NCBI GenBank assembly: GCA_963724195.1
Contig: CAVRTQ010000012.1
Span: forward strand, 124,001 to 188,000
DNA: 64,000 nucleotides
Reading direction: 5' to 3'
Origin: Solirubrobacter sp963724195
GTDB lineage: Bacteria > Actinomycetota > Thermoleophilia > Solirubrobacterales > Solirubrobacteraceae
Below are positions 38,747 to 49,228 of this stretch, one piece after another. Under the pieces are notes generated by a model. The model was not told the DNA's origin. It did not search any database and saw only the letters and a list, made by a program, of their open reading frames with translations. Both the position numbers and the translations under genes were made by a program. Position 1 is the first letter of the stretch; each line of letters opens with the position of its first letter.

Positions 38747-40839
38747 TCGTGCTCAGCGTGAACGTGAGCGTCTTGCTGTAGCTGCCGGTGCGCAGCGCGT
38801 CGTTGGCCCCGATGGCCTGCTTGAAGCCGATCGGGACCACGTCGTTGGACACCGGCGCCGCGTACGTCTTCAGCGTCAGCGGCGAGGCGCTGATCGCGGC
38901 GAACGCGCTGGTGCCGCCCTGGGCCTGGAGCGGCTGCGGGAGCGAGAACGCCCCGTTGACCAGGTGGCCCGGGTTGGCGCCCGTGTCCGCGACGGCGAGC
39001 GTCGCGTCACCCGCGGTGGAGACGACCGTCGCGTTCGTGGCGCCGACGTACTCCCTCGCGACACCCGGCGTGAACGCGCCGAGCGTGGCCGGCGCGCCCA
39101 GCGTCAGCGAGAGCGTCGCCGGCACCGTGCCGCCGACGGTTCCGCCGTCGCAGTTGCCGTAGTAGCGGACCGCCGTGCGGAGCATCGGCAGCACGCCCGC
39201 CGCGTCCAGCATCGGGGCGACCAGGCCGCCCATCGGCTGCTTGAGCGGCACGAGCACGCCGCTGCCCCACGGCTTGACGGTGATGCCGTGGATCGCGAGG
39301 CGCGAAGCGATCGAGCCGGACTGGATCGGCGTCGGGCTGATGCTCGTGCGTGGCGCGTCGTAGTCGGCCTGCGTGATGAAGTAGCCGCACGGGCCCGGGT
39401 CCAGGATGCGTGCCGCGAGCGGCGTGTCCACGTCCGGCTGGTCGTTCGGGTTCTCGCCGACGCTCGGCGTGAGCGGCCACGGGTACGAGCCGCGCAGCAC
39501 CGTCTTGCCGGTCCCGCCGGCGGTCTGGAAGGCCGCGGACGCCTTGTTGATGGCCACGATCTGGTCCAGGCGGGCGTTGAAGTACCGCAGGCCCTCCCAG
39601 TTCTCCCACAGGTGGCCGTAGGCCTTGCGCTGCTCGTTCGGGCGGGTGTTCGTGCCGCCCTCGGCCGGGCGGGTCGTGCCCGGGAGCGGCGCGCGCCTCA
39701 CCGAGCATGCTGATGCCGTTCTTCAGCGAGCCGGTGTTGCGCAGGATGCCCTCGTGGCTGTCGCCGCCGGTGCTGTACGGGCCCATCCACCAGCCCGACG
39801 TCGCGGCGGCGCCGTACATCCAGTCGATCACCATCGACTTGCCCTCTTGGAAGAGCGGCTCGTGCACGTTCAGGTGGCGCGCGGAGAGGATCGGCAGGTC
39901 TTCGCTGTCGCCCTCGTGGTTGTCGATCGAGACGTCCGGCGAGTAGTCGCGGATCAGCTGCGCCTGGGCCTTGGTCTCGGCCTGCTCGATCAGCGCGTGG
40001 TCGCGGTTGAGGTCCTGCCCGGTCGAGTTGCCGCGCTGGTTGAGCGCGCGGCCGTCCGGGTTGCTCGACGGCATGATCAGCACCGTGATCTTGCTCAGCA
40101 TGTCGAGGATCGCCGGATCCGTCGTGGTGGCGAGCTGGCGCGCCATCGTGAAGCACGTCTCGCGGCCGGAGGCCTCGTTGCCGTGCACGTTGCAGTTGAC
40201 CCAGTACGTCGGCTTCGCCGAGATCTCCGCCGCGGTGTCGGGCGGCTTCGGGTAGCCGATGATGTACAGGTCGAGCGGCCGGTTCTGAATCGTCCGCGTC
40301 AGCTCGACCCGCGCGGAAGCGGTCGCTCGCGGCGTCCAGCGCGGCGGTGAACGTCTCTTCCTCGGCGGTGGTCGTGTACGGCCGCTGGAGCGACCTCGGT
40401 CGGCGGCGGTGTCGCGCTTCTCCCACGCCGTGAGCAGCTCCGCCGGGCCGGGATGGCCGAGCGTCGCGCCGCTCACCGGCGCCGAGTACGGCTTGAGCAC
40501 GGCGCCCGTGCCGGTGCCGAAGCGGGCGCGCACGCGCCAGCGGAAGCTGTCGCCCAGCTTGAAGCCCGAGTCGGCGAACGCCGGCTTGTCGGGCGTGACC
40601 GTGCGCTGCGGCTGCCAGACGCCGACGACGGTGCCGGCCGTCGTCTCGGGCGTGCCGGCCGGCGCGCGTTCGATCTGGTAGTCGGTCGCCCCGGCGACCG
40701 GATTCCACTTGAGCGTGCGTGAACCCGACGTCCTGCGTCACCGTCAGGCCCGTCACCTGCTCCGGGTCCTGCGCGGACGCCGCCGCCGGCAACAGCAGCA
40801 TCGCGGCTCCTAAGCCGCGATCAATCCCCTACTCCTCAT
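38736..40839 (-). CDS. Secreted M14 zinc carboxypeptidase with shared C-terminal module, about five indel sites
   Basis: From ATG 40839 (strong G-rich ribosome-binding site) with net seven extra bases removed (sites near 39706, 40310, 40395, 40722, 40812) the gene is 699 codons exactly. It has a signal peptide (LGAAMLLLPAAASAQ) and a fibronectin-type III-like domain (LKWNPVAGATDYQIERAPAG). The M14 domain has zinc ligands in CNVHGNEASGRE (H-x-x-E) and DNHEGDSED, with PSSNPDGRALNQRG as substrate region. Last comes a 120-residue module ending YSKTLTFTLSTTNP. It removes C-terminal residues from peptides outside the cell. The module also ends the double amidase upstream and the giant protein at 54.8 kb. 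Confidence 0.8.
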
Positions 40840-40880
40840 GAACCCCCCCGGGTCTCGAAGTGCGGCGGACGCTACTCCTC

Positions 40881-40913
40881 TCTCCACGCCCGCGATCCGC
40901 ACGGGCGTGGAGA
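40881..40913 (-). terminator. 12-bp perfect hairpin between amidase and peptidase genes
   Basis: TCTCCACGCCCG (40881-40892) pairs perfectly with CGGGCGTGGAGA (40902-40913) around a 9-base loop, 14 bases after the amidase stop on the minus strand. No T-run follows, so termination may be partial; the peptidase gene starts 42 bases further on the same strand. Confidence 0.5.
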
Positions 40914-40926
40914 TTGGTCAACGGGG

Positions 40927-43900
40927 TTACGGCGTGGTGGTCGAGAGCGTGAAGGTCAGCGTCCTCGAGTAGGTGCCCGTCCGCAGCGGGTCCGTCGCGC
41001 CGATCGGCTGCCGGAACGTGATCGCGACCGGCGCGTTGGAGACCGGTCCGTTCCAGGCGCCCGGAGCGAGTTGGACCTGCAACGGCTGGGCCAGGCGGAA
41101 CGCGCCGTTGGTCAGGTAGCCGGGTTCGCTCGTGGTCAACGTCGCCTCGCCCGCGGTGGAGATGACGTTGGCGGTGGTCGACGCGGTGTAGGTCTGAGCC
41201 ACACCCGGGAGGAACGCCGGGAACGTCGCCGCCGGGCCGAGCGTGAGCGAGAGCGTCGCCGGGACCGTGCCGGAGATGGTCGTCGAGATGACATCCGCGT
41301 TGGCCGGCGTGTTCGGCGCGCACGCGCGCGTCGTGACCGTGTAGGCGTTGCCGGGCACGCAGCGCCACAGGCTCGGGTTGATCTCGCTCGGGGGCTTGCG
41401 CAGCTTCGTCGCCTGCTCGTAGGCGTAGGCGAACGCGAGCAGCTTGGCCTCGCTGAAGGCCGTGCCGTTGAACGCGATCCCGACCGGGTCGCGGTTGGCG
41501 GCGTTGTAGCCGGCGGGGACGACGATCTGCGGGTAGCCGGCGCGGGCGCCGAGGCCGATGATCGAGCGTGCCCGGGGTGTGATGATCGCCTCCAGGTTGT
41601 TGGTGGTGAGCGCGGTGTCGATCGCGGCGCGCGCCGCGGCGCGGCCGTTGTCGCGCGTCGTGCACGTAGGCGGCGTACTGGGCGGGATCGGTGAGATCCG
41701 TCGCCTGGCTGCGGTGAGCGCGGTCCTGCCCGTACTTGAGCGCGTCGCCGGGGTGCGCGGCGTTGTAGGCGATGATGTCGGCGAGCGACTTCATCGGCGC
41801 GGTCGCCGGGAGGCGGCCGAGGTACGCGTTCAGGTCGCGCTTGAACTCCGGCGTGAGGATGTCCCCGAGTGTTGGCCGCGGTCGGCGCGTTGATCTGCAC
41901 CGTGGTCGCGCCGAGCGCCTGGACCGCCGCCACCGCCGCGACGTACTGCGCGTTCGGTGTTGTTGATGACGCCGATCCGCTTGCCCGCGAGCGCGTCCGG
42001 CTTCAGGCCCGCGAGGTAGTCCGGGACCGGCGGCGCGCCGTCGGTGGCGGGGTCCTCCGGGTCCGGGCCGGCGATCGCGTGCAGCTCCGCCGCCGCGTCG
42101 GCGACGGTCCGCGTCATCGGGCCGGCCGTGTCCTGCGTGGCGCTGATCGGCAGGATGCCGGTGCGCGAACGAGCCCGATCGTCGGCCGCAGCCCGACGAT
42201 CGCCCTGCGCGCGGACGGGCTCACGATCGAGCCGCTGGTCTCGGTGCCGATCGTGATCGCGGCGAGGCCGGCGGCGGCCGCCGCGCCGGAGCCGCTGGAG
42301 GAGCCGCTGGGCGTGATGTCCGCGTTGTACGGGTTCAGCACCTGCCCGCCGAGCGAGCTGTAGCCGCTCGGCATGCCGTTGGTGAGGAAGTTCGCGAACT
42401 CGGACAGGTTGAGCTTGCCGAGCAGGATCGCGCCCGCGGCGCGCAGCTTGGCGACGACGGGCGAGTCCTTGGCCGGGACGCTGTGCTCGAGCGCGACCGA
42501 GCCCGCGGTGGTGGGCAGGCCGGCGACGTCGAGGTTGTCCTTGACCAGCACCGGGATGCCGTGGAGCGGGCCGCGGACGGTCCCGGCGGCGCGGTCGGCG
42601 TCGGCCTTGGCGGCCTCCTCCAGCGCCTTCGGGTTGAGCAGCCGGACCGCGTTGATCGACGGCCCTTCGGTGTTCGTGAGCGCGATCCGCTGCAGGTAGG
42701 CCTTGGTGAGCTGCGTCGCGCTGAGCGTGCCGGCGGTCATCCGGGCCTGCAGGTCGGCGACCGTGGCCGTCTCCAGCGGGAAGTCGAGCGTGACGCCGGT
42801 CGCGACCTCGCGGCCGGGCGGGCACGAGCGCGGGTTGCCGGAGTAGCAGCGCCAGGCGGCGGGGTTGATCTCGCTCGGCGTCTTGCGCAGCTTGGTCGCC
42901 TGCTCGTAGGCGTACGCGAACGCGAGCAGCTTCGCCTCGCTGAACGCGGCGCCGTTGAACGCGATGCCGACCGGGCCGGCGGTTGGCGGCGTTGTAGCCC
43001 GCGGGAACGACGATCTGCGGGTACCCGCGCGGGCGCCGAGGCCCGGTCATCGTGCCCGAGGGCGTGAGGATCGCTTCGACGTTGTTCGTGGTCAGCGCGG
43101 TGTCGATCGCGGCGCGGGCGGCGGCGCGCTGGCTGTCGCGGGCGCGACGTAGGCGGCGTTCTGCGCGGGGTCGCTGAGGTCGACGGCCTGGCTCGCGGTC
43201 AGCAGCCCTGGCCGAACTTGAGCGCCTCGTCTGCGTGGGCGGTGTTGAAGGCGATGATGTCGGCGAGCGACTTCATCGGCGCGCTCGCGGGAGGCGGCCG
43301 AGGTACGCGTTCAGGTCGCGCTTGAACTCGGCGGTGAGGACGTCGTACGGCGCGGCGGGCGTCGGCGCACGTGACCTGCACCGTGGTGGCGCCGAGCGCC
43401 TGGACGGCGGCGACCGCGGCGAGGTACTGCGCGTTCGTGTTGGCGATGACGCCGATCCGCTTGCCGGCCAGCGCGTCCGTCTTCAGGCCGCCAGGTAGTC
43501 CGCGCGTGGGCGCGTCCGCGGTGACGGGATCCTCGGGATCGGGGCCGGCGATGGCCTGCAGCTCGGCCGCGGCGTCGGCGACCGTGCGCGTCATCGGGCC
43601 GGCGGTGTCCTGCGTGGTGGAGATCGGCAGGATGCCGGCGCGGCAGACGAGGCCGATCGTCGGGCGCAGGCCGACGATGCCCTGCGGCCGCGGACGGGCT
43701 GACGATCGAGCCGCTGGTCTCCGTGCCGATCGTGATCGCGGCGAGCCCGGCGGCCGCCGCGGAGCCCGAGCCGGAGCTCGAGCCGCTCGGGTCGAGGTCG
43801 ATGTCGTACGGGTTGAGCACCTGGCCGCCGAGCGAGCTGTAGCCGCTCGGCGCGCTGGTCGACATGAAGAACGCGAACTCGGAGAGGTTCGTCTTGCCGA

Positions 43901-44339
43901 GGATCACGGCCCCGGCGGCGCGCAGCTTGGCCACCACGGCGGAGTCCCGGTCCGGGACGGAGTTCTGCAGCGCGACGCTGCCCGCGGTGGTCGGGAGGCC
44001 GGCGACGTCGAGGTTGTCCTTGACCAGCACCGGGATGCCGTGCAGCGGGCCGCGGACCTTGCCGGTGGCGCGCTCGAGATCGAGGAGGCTGGCGTCCTGC
44101 AGCGCGCGCGGGTTGACCACCCGGACGGCGTTGAGCCCGGGTCCGCGCGCGTTGACCGCCGCGATCCGGTCGATGTAGGCGCGCGTGGCCTGGACGGAGG
44201 TCAGCTGCCCGGCCGCCATCTTCGTCTGCAGCTCTCCGGCGGTGAGGCGTTCGAGGTCCAGGACCGGGTCGGCCGCCACTGCTGGCGAGGCCAACAGCAA
44301 CAGTCCCGCGACTGCGACCGCCAATGACAGCGACTTCAT
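40927..44339 (-). CDS. Secreted tandem double amidase (two amidase-signature domains plus C-terminal module), many frameshifts
   Basis: The start is ATG 44339 (GGGAGAGAG ribosome-binding site; signal peptide MKSLSLAVAVAGLLLLASP). Domain 1 (44270-42850) and domain 2 (42790-41350) are both complete amidase-signature enzymes: catalytic Lys in GIPVLVKDNLDVAGLPTTAGS, cis-Ser in PSGSSSGSG and nucleophile Ser in TETSGSIVSPSA occur in each. Between them the frame is open (LRKTPSEINPAAWRC...DFPLETATVADLQARM), so one polypeptide carries both. The C-terminal 120 residues (VPATLSLTLGPAAT...YSRTLTFTLSTTTP) match the module of the peptidase next door. At least ten indels, most of them insertions, interrupt the frame. 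Amidases of this family hydrolyse a wide range of amides; substrate unknown. The two domains are close in nucleotide sequence, which suggests a recent duplication. Confidence 0.72.
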
Positions 44340-44424
44340 GAGCTCTCTCCCCCGGTTCTGGACTCGCCGAGGTGAACTCAACCCGGCGCGCGGGGGCGGT
44401 GTCAATAGCCCGATCGTGAGGGAT

Positions 44425-45399
44425 CTACACGGGGTCGCGTCTCCGGCGGCGCGCCCGGCGCGCGTCGCGGAACAGCCCTGCGAACAGCAGCCACCACCAG
44501 GGGCGCAGACGGAAGGGCCACAGCCAGTCCCAGCGCCGCGGCTTCAGGCGCCGGGCGCGTCTGTCGTCGGCCAGGAGTTGGCGCGTCGGTGCGCTCAGCC
44601 TTCTGACCTCGAACGCGCGGATGGTCTCGAACACGACGGCCACCAGCAGGAAGAAGAGGACCGACGCCGGCTCGGTGAACGCGGTGATGACGGCGTACGC
44701 GAGCGCGGCCGTGCTCACGCGCCGGTACACGAAGCTGCGGCCCGCCGGGCCGGTGTGGAGGAGGTTGTGGCGAGCGACGTCCAGGCGCGGGTCCAGCCGC
44801 GCCGCCGCCTCGAACTGCTCGCCGATTCCGGTCCGCTGGTGCGCGCGCAGGCGGGCGACGGCGAGGTTGTTGAGCGCGTCTGCGTCCTCCGGGTCCAGCG
44901 CGAGCGCGCGCTCGTAGGCCGGGATCGCGTCGTCCGGGCGGTCCTGCTCGAACATGATCTCGCCGAGCGTGGAGTGGGCGTCGGTGTCGTGCGGGTCGAG
45001 CTCGATGGCGCGCCGGGCGGCGGCGACCGCGCCCCGGTGATCGCCGGTGGCCTGCAGCGCGCTCGCCAGCACGATGTGGGCGGCGGCCGCCTCGGGGGCG
45101 AGCCGGGCGGCCTCGAGCGCCGCCTGCTTGGCCTGGAGCGGGTGCCCGAGCCGGACCAGCGCGACGGAGCAGATGCGGTGGCCCCACTCCTGCTCGGGGC
45201 CGTGCGTGACGGCGGCCTGAGCGGCGGTGAGCGCCTGCGCGAAGTCGCCGAGCTGCAGGTAGGCGAGCCCGGTCATGGCGTGCAGCTCGGGGAGGTCCGG
45301 CGCGACGGCCTGCGCGCGGCGCAGGTGCTCGATCGCCTCCTGCGGGCGGCGCAGGTCCAGGAGCGCGGCCGCGCGCTCGAGCGCCACTTCGGGGGTCAC
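44425..45399 (-). CDS. TPR-repeat protein with C-terminal membrane segment
   Basis: The 324-residue product (GTG 45399, overlapping the AAA+ gene by GTGA) has about six TPR units in residues 5-205 (AIEHLRRAQAVAPDLPELHAM, ALTAAQAAVTHGPEQEWG, AVAAARRAIELDPHDTDAHS, AIPAYERALALDPEDADALN). Two hydrophobic segments follow (VSTAALAYAVITAF, VLFFLLVAVVFETI), then a very basic Trp-rich tail (WDWLWPFRLRPWWWLLFAG). It is probably a membrane-attached scaffold that works with the adjacent AAA+ ATPase, which has its own N-terminal TPR-like repeats. Confidence 0.78.
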   Translation of the reverse strand: MTPEVALERAAALLDLRRPQEAIEHLRRAQAVAPDLPELHAMTGLAYLQLGDFAQALTAAQAAVTHGPEQEWGHRICSVALVRLGHPLQAKQAALEAARLAPEAAAAHIVLASALQATGDHRGAVAAARRAIELDPHDTDAHSTLGEIMFEQDRPDDAIPAYERALALDPEDADALNNLAVARLRAHQRTGIGEQFEAAARLDPRLDVARHNLLHTGPAGRSFVYRRVSTAALAYAVITAFTEPASVLFFLLVAVVFETIRAFEVRRLSAPTRQLLADDRRARRLKPRRWDWLWPFRLRPWWWLLFAGLFRDARRARRRRRDPV

Positions 45400-46661
45400 A
45401 GGAGTTTGTGGGTCCTGATGTAGGCCAGCAGGTCGTCGTACTGACCGGCTTCGTTGGCGTACAGCGCGTAGTTGTGGGCCACCGCGAACCACGCCTTGGT
45501 CGACGGCGCGGTCTCCTGCGCGGCCTGCTCGAGCTGGCGCATGGTGATCGGGCGCATGGTCCCCGTGCGGACCGATTCCTGCAGCGCCTGCTCGGAGGCG
45601 GTCTCCACGACGTGGACGAGATCGGCGCCCGAGCAGCCGTCGGTGCGGCGGGCGAGCTTGCCCGCGTCCACCCCCTCGATCGGGCGCGCTTCGAGCGCCT
45701 TTCTGAGGATCGCCTCGCGGGCGGGAAGGTCGGGCGGGAGGACGAGCAGCGTGCGGTCCAGCCGGCCCGGGCGGCGCAGCGCGGTGTCGATGTCCCACGG
45801 GTGGTTCGTCGCGCCGAGCACGAACACGCCGTCGTTGTCGGCCTGCGCGCCGTCGAGCTCCGCCAGCAGCTGGTTGACCACGTTGCGGCCCGCCGAGTGG
45901 CGCAGGTTGCTGCGCTTCTGGCCGAGCGCGTCGAGCTCGTCCAGGAACAGCACGCACGGCGCGGCGCGGCGGGCGGCCGCGAACGCGTCGTGCAGGCGGC
46001 GCTCGGACTCGCCGAGCCACATGTCGAGCACGTCGTTGAGGCCGAGCGAGAAGAAGCTCGCGCCGAGCTCGCCCGCGACGGCGCGCGCCAGGAACGTCTT
46101 CCCGCAGCCGGGCGGGCCGTACATGAGCAGGCCGCCGCGGAGCGATTTGCCGTAGTACGCCCGCAGCTCCGGGTTGCGCAGCGGCGCCAGGAACGCGGCG
46201 TCCAAGCGCGCTTTGACCTCTTCGAGGCCGCCGACGTCGTCGAGCGTGACCCGCGGGCGTTCCGCCTCGATCAGGCCCTCGGGGTCCAGCTCCGTGAAGC
46301 CCTCGGGGATCGCGATCGGGTCGTCCGGGTCGTCGGTCTCCGCCCAGCGCGGACCGAATCCGGGCACGGGCTCGTCCGACTCGAACGGAGGCGGCGTGGC
46401 GCCCTCGAAGCTGCGCAGGATGCGGGCGTACGAGTCGGCGCGCGCCGTGTCGCCGAGCGCCCGCGCGGCATCGCGGGCCGCGACGAGCGCCTCCGCGTCA
46501 TCCGGCGTGGTCTGCAGCGCCGCCTGCGCGTGCTCGAGCGCCCGCCCCGCGTCCCCGCCCATGACCAGCAGCGACGCCAGATGCACCCGCAACGCCGGGT
46601 TGTGCGGGTCGGCGACGATCGCCGCTTCCAGAGCGGCAGTCACTGACGGGTCCACGGACAC
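45396..46661 (-). CDS. AAA+ ATPase with N-terminal TPR-like helices
   Basis: The 421-residue protein has an N-terminal helical repeat region (ALEAAIVADPHNPALRVHLA, ALEHAQAALQTTPDDAEAL) and then a single AAA+ domain (about 140-370). That domain has Walker A MYGPPGCGKTFLA, Walker B CVLFLDELDALG, sensor 1 GATNHPWDID and the Arg finger region ALRRPGRLDRTL. It resembles the Cdc48/FtsH-like classic clade. There is no protease domain, so it is a remodelling ATPase; the client is unknown. The coupled downstream gene encodes a membrane TPR protein. GTG 46661 lacks a clear ribosome-binding site. Confidence 0.85.
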   Translation of the reverse strand: MSVDPSVTAALEAAIVADPHNPALRVHLASLLVMGGDAGRALEHAQAALQTTPDDAEALVAARDAARALGDTARADSYARILRSFEGATPPPFESDEPVPGFGPRWAETDDPDDPIAIPEGFTELDPEGLIEAERPRVTLDDVGGLEEVKARLDAAFLAPLRNPELRAYYGKSLRGGLLMYGPPGCGKTFLARAVAGELGASFFSLGLNDVLDMWLGESERRLHDAFAAARRAAPCVLFLDELDALGQKRSNLRHSAGRNVVNQLLAELDGAQADNDGVFVLGATNHPWDIDTALRRPGRLDRTLLVLPPDLPAREAILRKALEARPIEGVDAGKLARRTDGCSGADLVHVVETASEQALQESVRTGTMRPITMRQLEQAAQETAPSTKAWFAVAHNYALYANEAGQYDDLLAYIRTHKLL

Positions 46662-46732
46662 GAGGTGGGGTTACCCCGAGACGTGTCCAGTGAGCCTTGC
46701 AATCGAGTGCAGGAGCCCCCACACTGGGTTTC

Positions 46733-47194
46733 ATGTCGTCGTGGCAGCGCTCCTCTTCGTCGGAACTCCGAGCCTCGGACGCCGAACGCGAGCGCGTCGT
46801 GGACTTCCTCCGCGAGAGCTCCCTCGTCGGCCGGCTCACCCACGACGAGCTCGATGAGCGCATCGGGCTCGCCTACGCCGCGGTCACCCGCGGCGACCTC
46901 GAACGCCTCCTCGTCGACCTGCCCCGCGGCGACGCGCGCCACCCCGCGCCCCGCCCGCGGCGCGTCGCGCCCGTCGCGAAGAAGCGCGAACCCAGCGGCG
47001 TCATGGTCCTCGTGGGCCTCGCCGCCCTCGCGATCCCGATGGCGATCATGGCCGGCGTCATCGTGGCGATCGCCGCGGTCTTCGCGCTGGGCGTCGTGAT
47101 CGGCCCGTTCGTGATCGTGGCCCTGATCCTCATCGCCGCGCTGCGTCGCCGCCGCCCGCCCGGGCCCGGCTGGCAGCGCCCGCACTACGGCTGA
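46733..47194 (+). CDS. DUF1707 (SHOCT-like) membrane protein
   Basis: The 153-residue protein carries the DUF1707 motif at residues 11-65 (ELRASDAERERVVDFLRESS, GRLTHDELDERIGLAYAAVT, DLERLLVDLP), a basic linker and two hydrophobic segments (MVLVGLAALAIPMAIMAGVI and the next stretch), ending in a basic tail. DUF1707 proteins are widespread in actinobacteria and sometimes fused to regulatory domains; the role is unknown. It is divergent from the AAA+ gene with a 71-base gap. A structured intergenic region follows. Confidence 0.83.
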   Translation: MSSWQRSSSSELRASDAERERVVDFLRESSLVGRLTHDELDERIGLAYAAVTRGDLERLLVDLPRGDARHPAPRPRRVAPVAKKREPSGVMVLVGLAALAIPMAIMAGVIVAIAAVFALGVVIGPFVIVALILIAALRRRRPPGPGWQRPHYG

Positions 47195-47508
47195 ACCGGC
47201 GTCAACGGCGCCGAGGGACGGTCAACGCCACGCCGGCGTTCACTAACCCGCGGAAACCGCGAGTTAGACACCGCTCGCGTGCCCGGGTGGCGCGTTGCCG
47301 CTCGCTCGCCACGCGAGCGATGACTTGGTCAACCAGTGGTTGACCAAACGAACGCTCGCGTGGCACGCGGGTGACTTGAACGCACACGCCCGCGCCCGGG
47401 CGCACCCGGTGCAACCGGCTCACCCGCACAAGAGCGCGCCGGCCGCGCGGGTCAAGCGCCAACGCGAGTGTTGCTCGCTCCGCGACGCCCGACGTATCGT
47501 CGCCGCAA
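47195..47508. other. Intergenic region dense in inverted repeats, candidate structured RNA or regulatory element
   Basis: No credible gene lies in these 314 bases. They hold an 11-bp hairpin with one mismatch and an AAA loop (47243-47267). They also hold a nested structure: inner arms TTGGTCAACC/GGTTGACCAA (47325-47334 and 47338-47347) inside outer arms GCCACGCGAGCG/CGCTCGCGTGGC (47308-47319 and 47353-47364). GCGGGTGA (about 47367) and TCACCCGC (about 47422) form a further inverted pair. Such density is not expected for a plain spacer. Confidence 0.55.
47308..47364. repeat. Nested inverted repeat (12-bp outer and 10-bp inner perfect arms)
   Basis: Outer arms of 12 bp and inner arms of 10 bp with a 3-base centre are both perfect and share the same centre of symmetry, with 5-base internal loops between. 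In RNA this would fold into one 57-base hairpin with a symmetric internal loop. In DNA the inner 23 bases could also be an operator for a dimeric regulator. Confidence 0.7.
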
Positions 47509-48346
47509 GTGCTCGCCGAGCTGGAAGCCACGCCCCTCGGCCTCCCAAGCGGCCTCGACCTCGAATGGCTCGGCGTCGCGGGCTACCGGCTCACGTACGA
47601 GAACGTCTCGATCCTCGTCGACCCGTACGTCTCGCGCGTCCCGCTCCGCATCGCTCCTCCTGCGCCGCCCCGCCCTTCCGGACGACACCGCGATCGCCCG
47701 CTACATCCGTCCGCCCGGCCCGGTCGCGGGCATCCTGATCGGCCACACCCACTGGGACCACGCGGTTGACGCGCCCGCCCTCGCCCGGCGCTACGACGCG
47801 CCGACCTACGGCAGCGACTCACTCGCCCGGCTCATGCGACTCCACGGCCAACCCAGCGTCGTCGTGGAGCCACGCAAGCGCTACGAGCTCGGCCCGTTCG
47901 TGGTCAGTTTCACGCCGAGCCGTCACTCCAAGTTGCTCTTCGGGCGCAAGGTGCCGTTCGACGGGCCGCTCACGTGCGAGGACGTCCATGCACTGAGCCC
48001 CGGGGCGTACAAGTGCGGCGCGGTGTACGGGATCCGGATCGAGGTCGCGGGGATCGCGCTCTATCACCAGGGCAGCGCGGACCTCGACGACGGCGCGCTC
48101 GGCCACGAGCCCGTCGACGTGTTCCTCGCGGGCGTGACCGGGCGGCAGGTCACGCCGCACTACTGGGAGCGGATCCTGCCCAAGCTGGACCCGCGCGTGC
48201 TCGTCCCGACGCACTACGACGACTTCTTCGCGCCGCTCGGCAAGCCGTTCAAGCTCATCCGCAAGGTCAACCTGGAGGCCGTGCCGGACGAGGTCCGCGC
48301 AGTCTCCAAAGACGCGACGGTGGCCGCGCTCAGGCGCGTCGACTGA
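47509..48346 (+). CDS. Metallo-beta-lactamase-fold hydrolase, one frameshift
   Basis: From GTG 47509, after removing one A at 47650, the 278-residue protein reads GLDLEWLGVAGYRLTYENVSILVDPY then RSLLLRRPALPDD, and has the MBL metal motif GHTHWDHAVDAP (H-x-H-x-D-H). A His follows in TPSRHSKL, an Asp in LYHQGSADL and a His in VPTHYDDFF. It resembles UlaG/YcjY-like MBL proteins acting on phosphodiesters or lactones; substrate unknown. The restored length is 279 codons exactly. The 3' end overlaps the convergent epimerase gene by 17 bases. Confidence 0.82.
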
Positions 48347-49228
48347 CGAGATCCCGCGCGGCGTCCGGCCACTCCGGGAACGCGAACTCGAAGCCCGCGT
48401 CGAGCAGCCGCCCCGGCACGACGCGGCGGCTCTTGAGCACCAGCTCCGTCTCGGTGCGCATGAAGAACGCGCCCACTTCGAGCATCCAGCGCGTGGCGGG
48501 CAAGCCCGACCCGCCCGTCGCGCAGCACGCGCATGAACTCCGCGTACGGCAGCGGGTTCGGCGAGGCCAGATTCACCGGGCCGGAGAAGGACTCGTCGGT
48601 GATCAGCAACCGGATCGCCCGCGCGAAGTCCTCGTCGTGAATCCAGGACACGTACTGCGCCCCGCCGGCGGCGGGGCCGCCCAGCCCGCGCCGCGCCAGG
48701 CCGTACAAGCGTGTCGAAGACGCCACCTCGGTCCGGCGACATGACCATCGCCGTACGCATCAGCACGGTCCGGACGGGCGATTCCGCGGCGGCCTCCTCC
48801 CAGCGCCGGGCGACGTCGATCGAGAACCGCCAGGTGTCCGGCACGCCGACCTCGTCACCGCCCACCACGCCGCCCTCGTCCCACGCGGGACCGTAGTTGT
48901 CGGCGTAGATCGTCGCGGTCGAGGACTGCAGGAACACGCGCGGCGGCACCGCGCAGCGCTTGAGCGCCTCGACCAGCGCCCACGTGGATTCCAGTCGTGA
49001 GCGCATGATCGCCCGCCGGTTCGCGGGGGTGTAGCGGCAGTCGACGGTCCGCCCCGCCAGGTTGATCAGCGCGTCCGCGCCCTCCAGGGCGCTCACCCAG
49101 TCACCGACGGTCCGCCCGTCCCAGCGCACTCCTTCCGAGCGCGCGATCACGACCACTTCGGCGTCCGCGAACTCGCGCCGCAGCACCTGCCCGACCTGCC
49201 CGGTTCCACCGGCGAGCACGATCTTCAT
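48330..49228 (-). CDS. NAD-dependent epimerase (TIGR01777/YfcH-like), two frameshifts
   Basis: Restored by removing one base near 48505 and one near 48702, the 298-residue protein starts KIVLAGGTGQVGQVLRREF, the Rossmann motif. It continues with VSALEGADALINLAGRTVDCRY and FLQSSTATIYADNYG, and ends with the DUF1731-like part FMRTETELVLKSRRVVPGRLL and FAFPEWPDAARDLV. These proteins are extended SDRs of unknown substrate. Length becomes 299 codons exactly. The upstream AraC frame reads into it as sequenced; removing one G near 49230 instead gives the overlap ATGA, a normal operon junction. Confidence 0.83.

Noticed and set aside
47295..47738. 147-codon frame across the structured intergenic region
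   Set aside because: Its composition is the Arg/Pro-rich type seen in shadow frames, and it crosses the MBL gene in the wrong frame.
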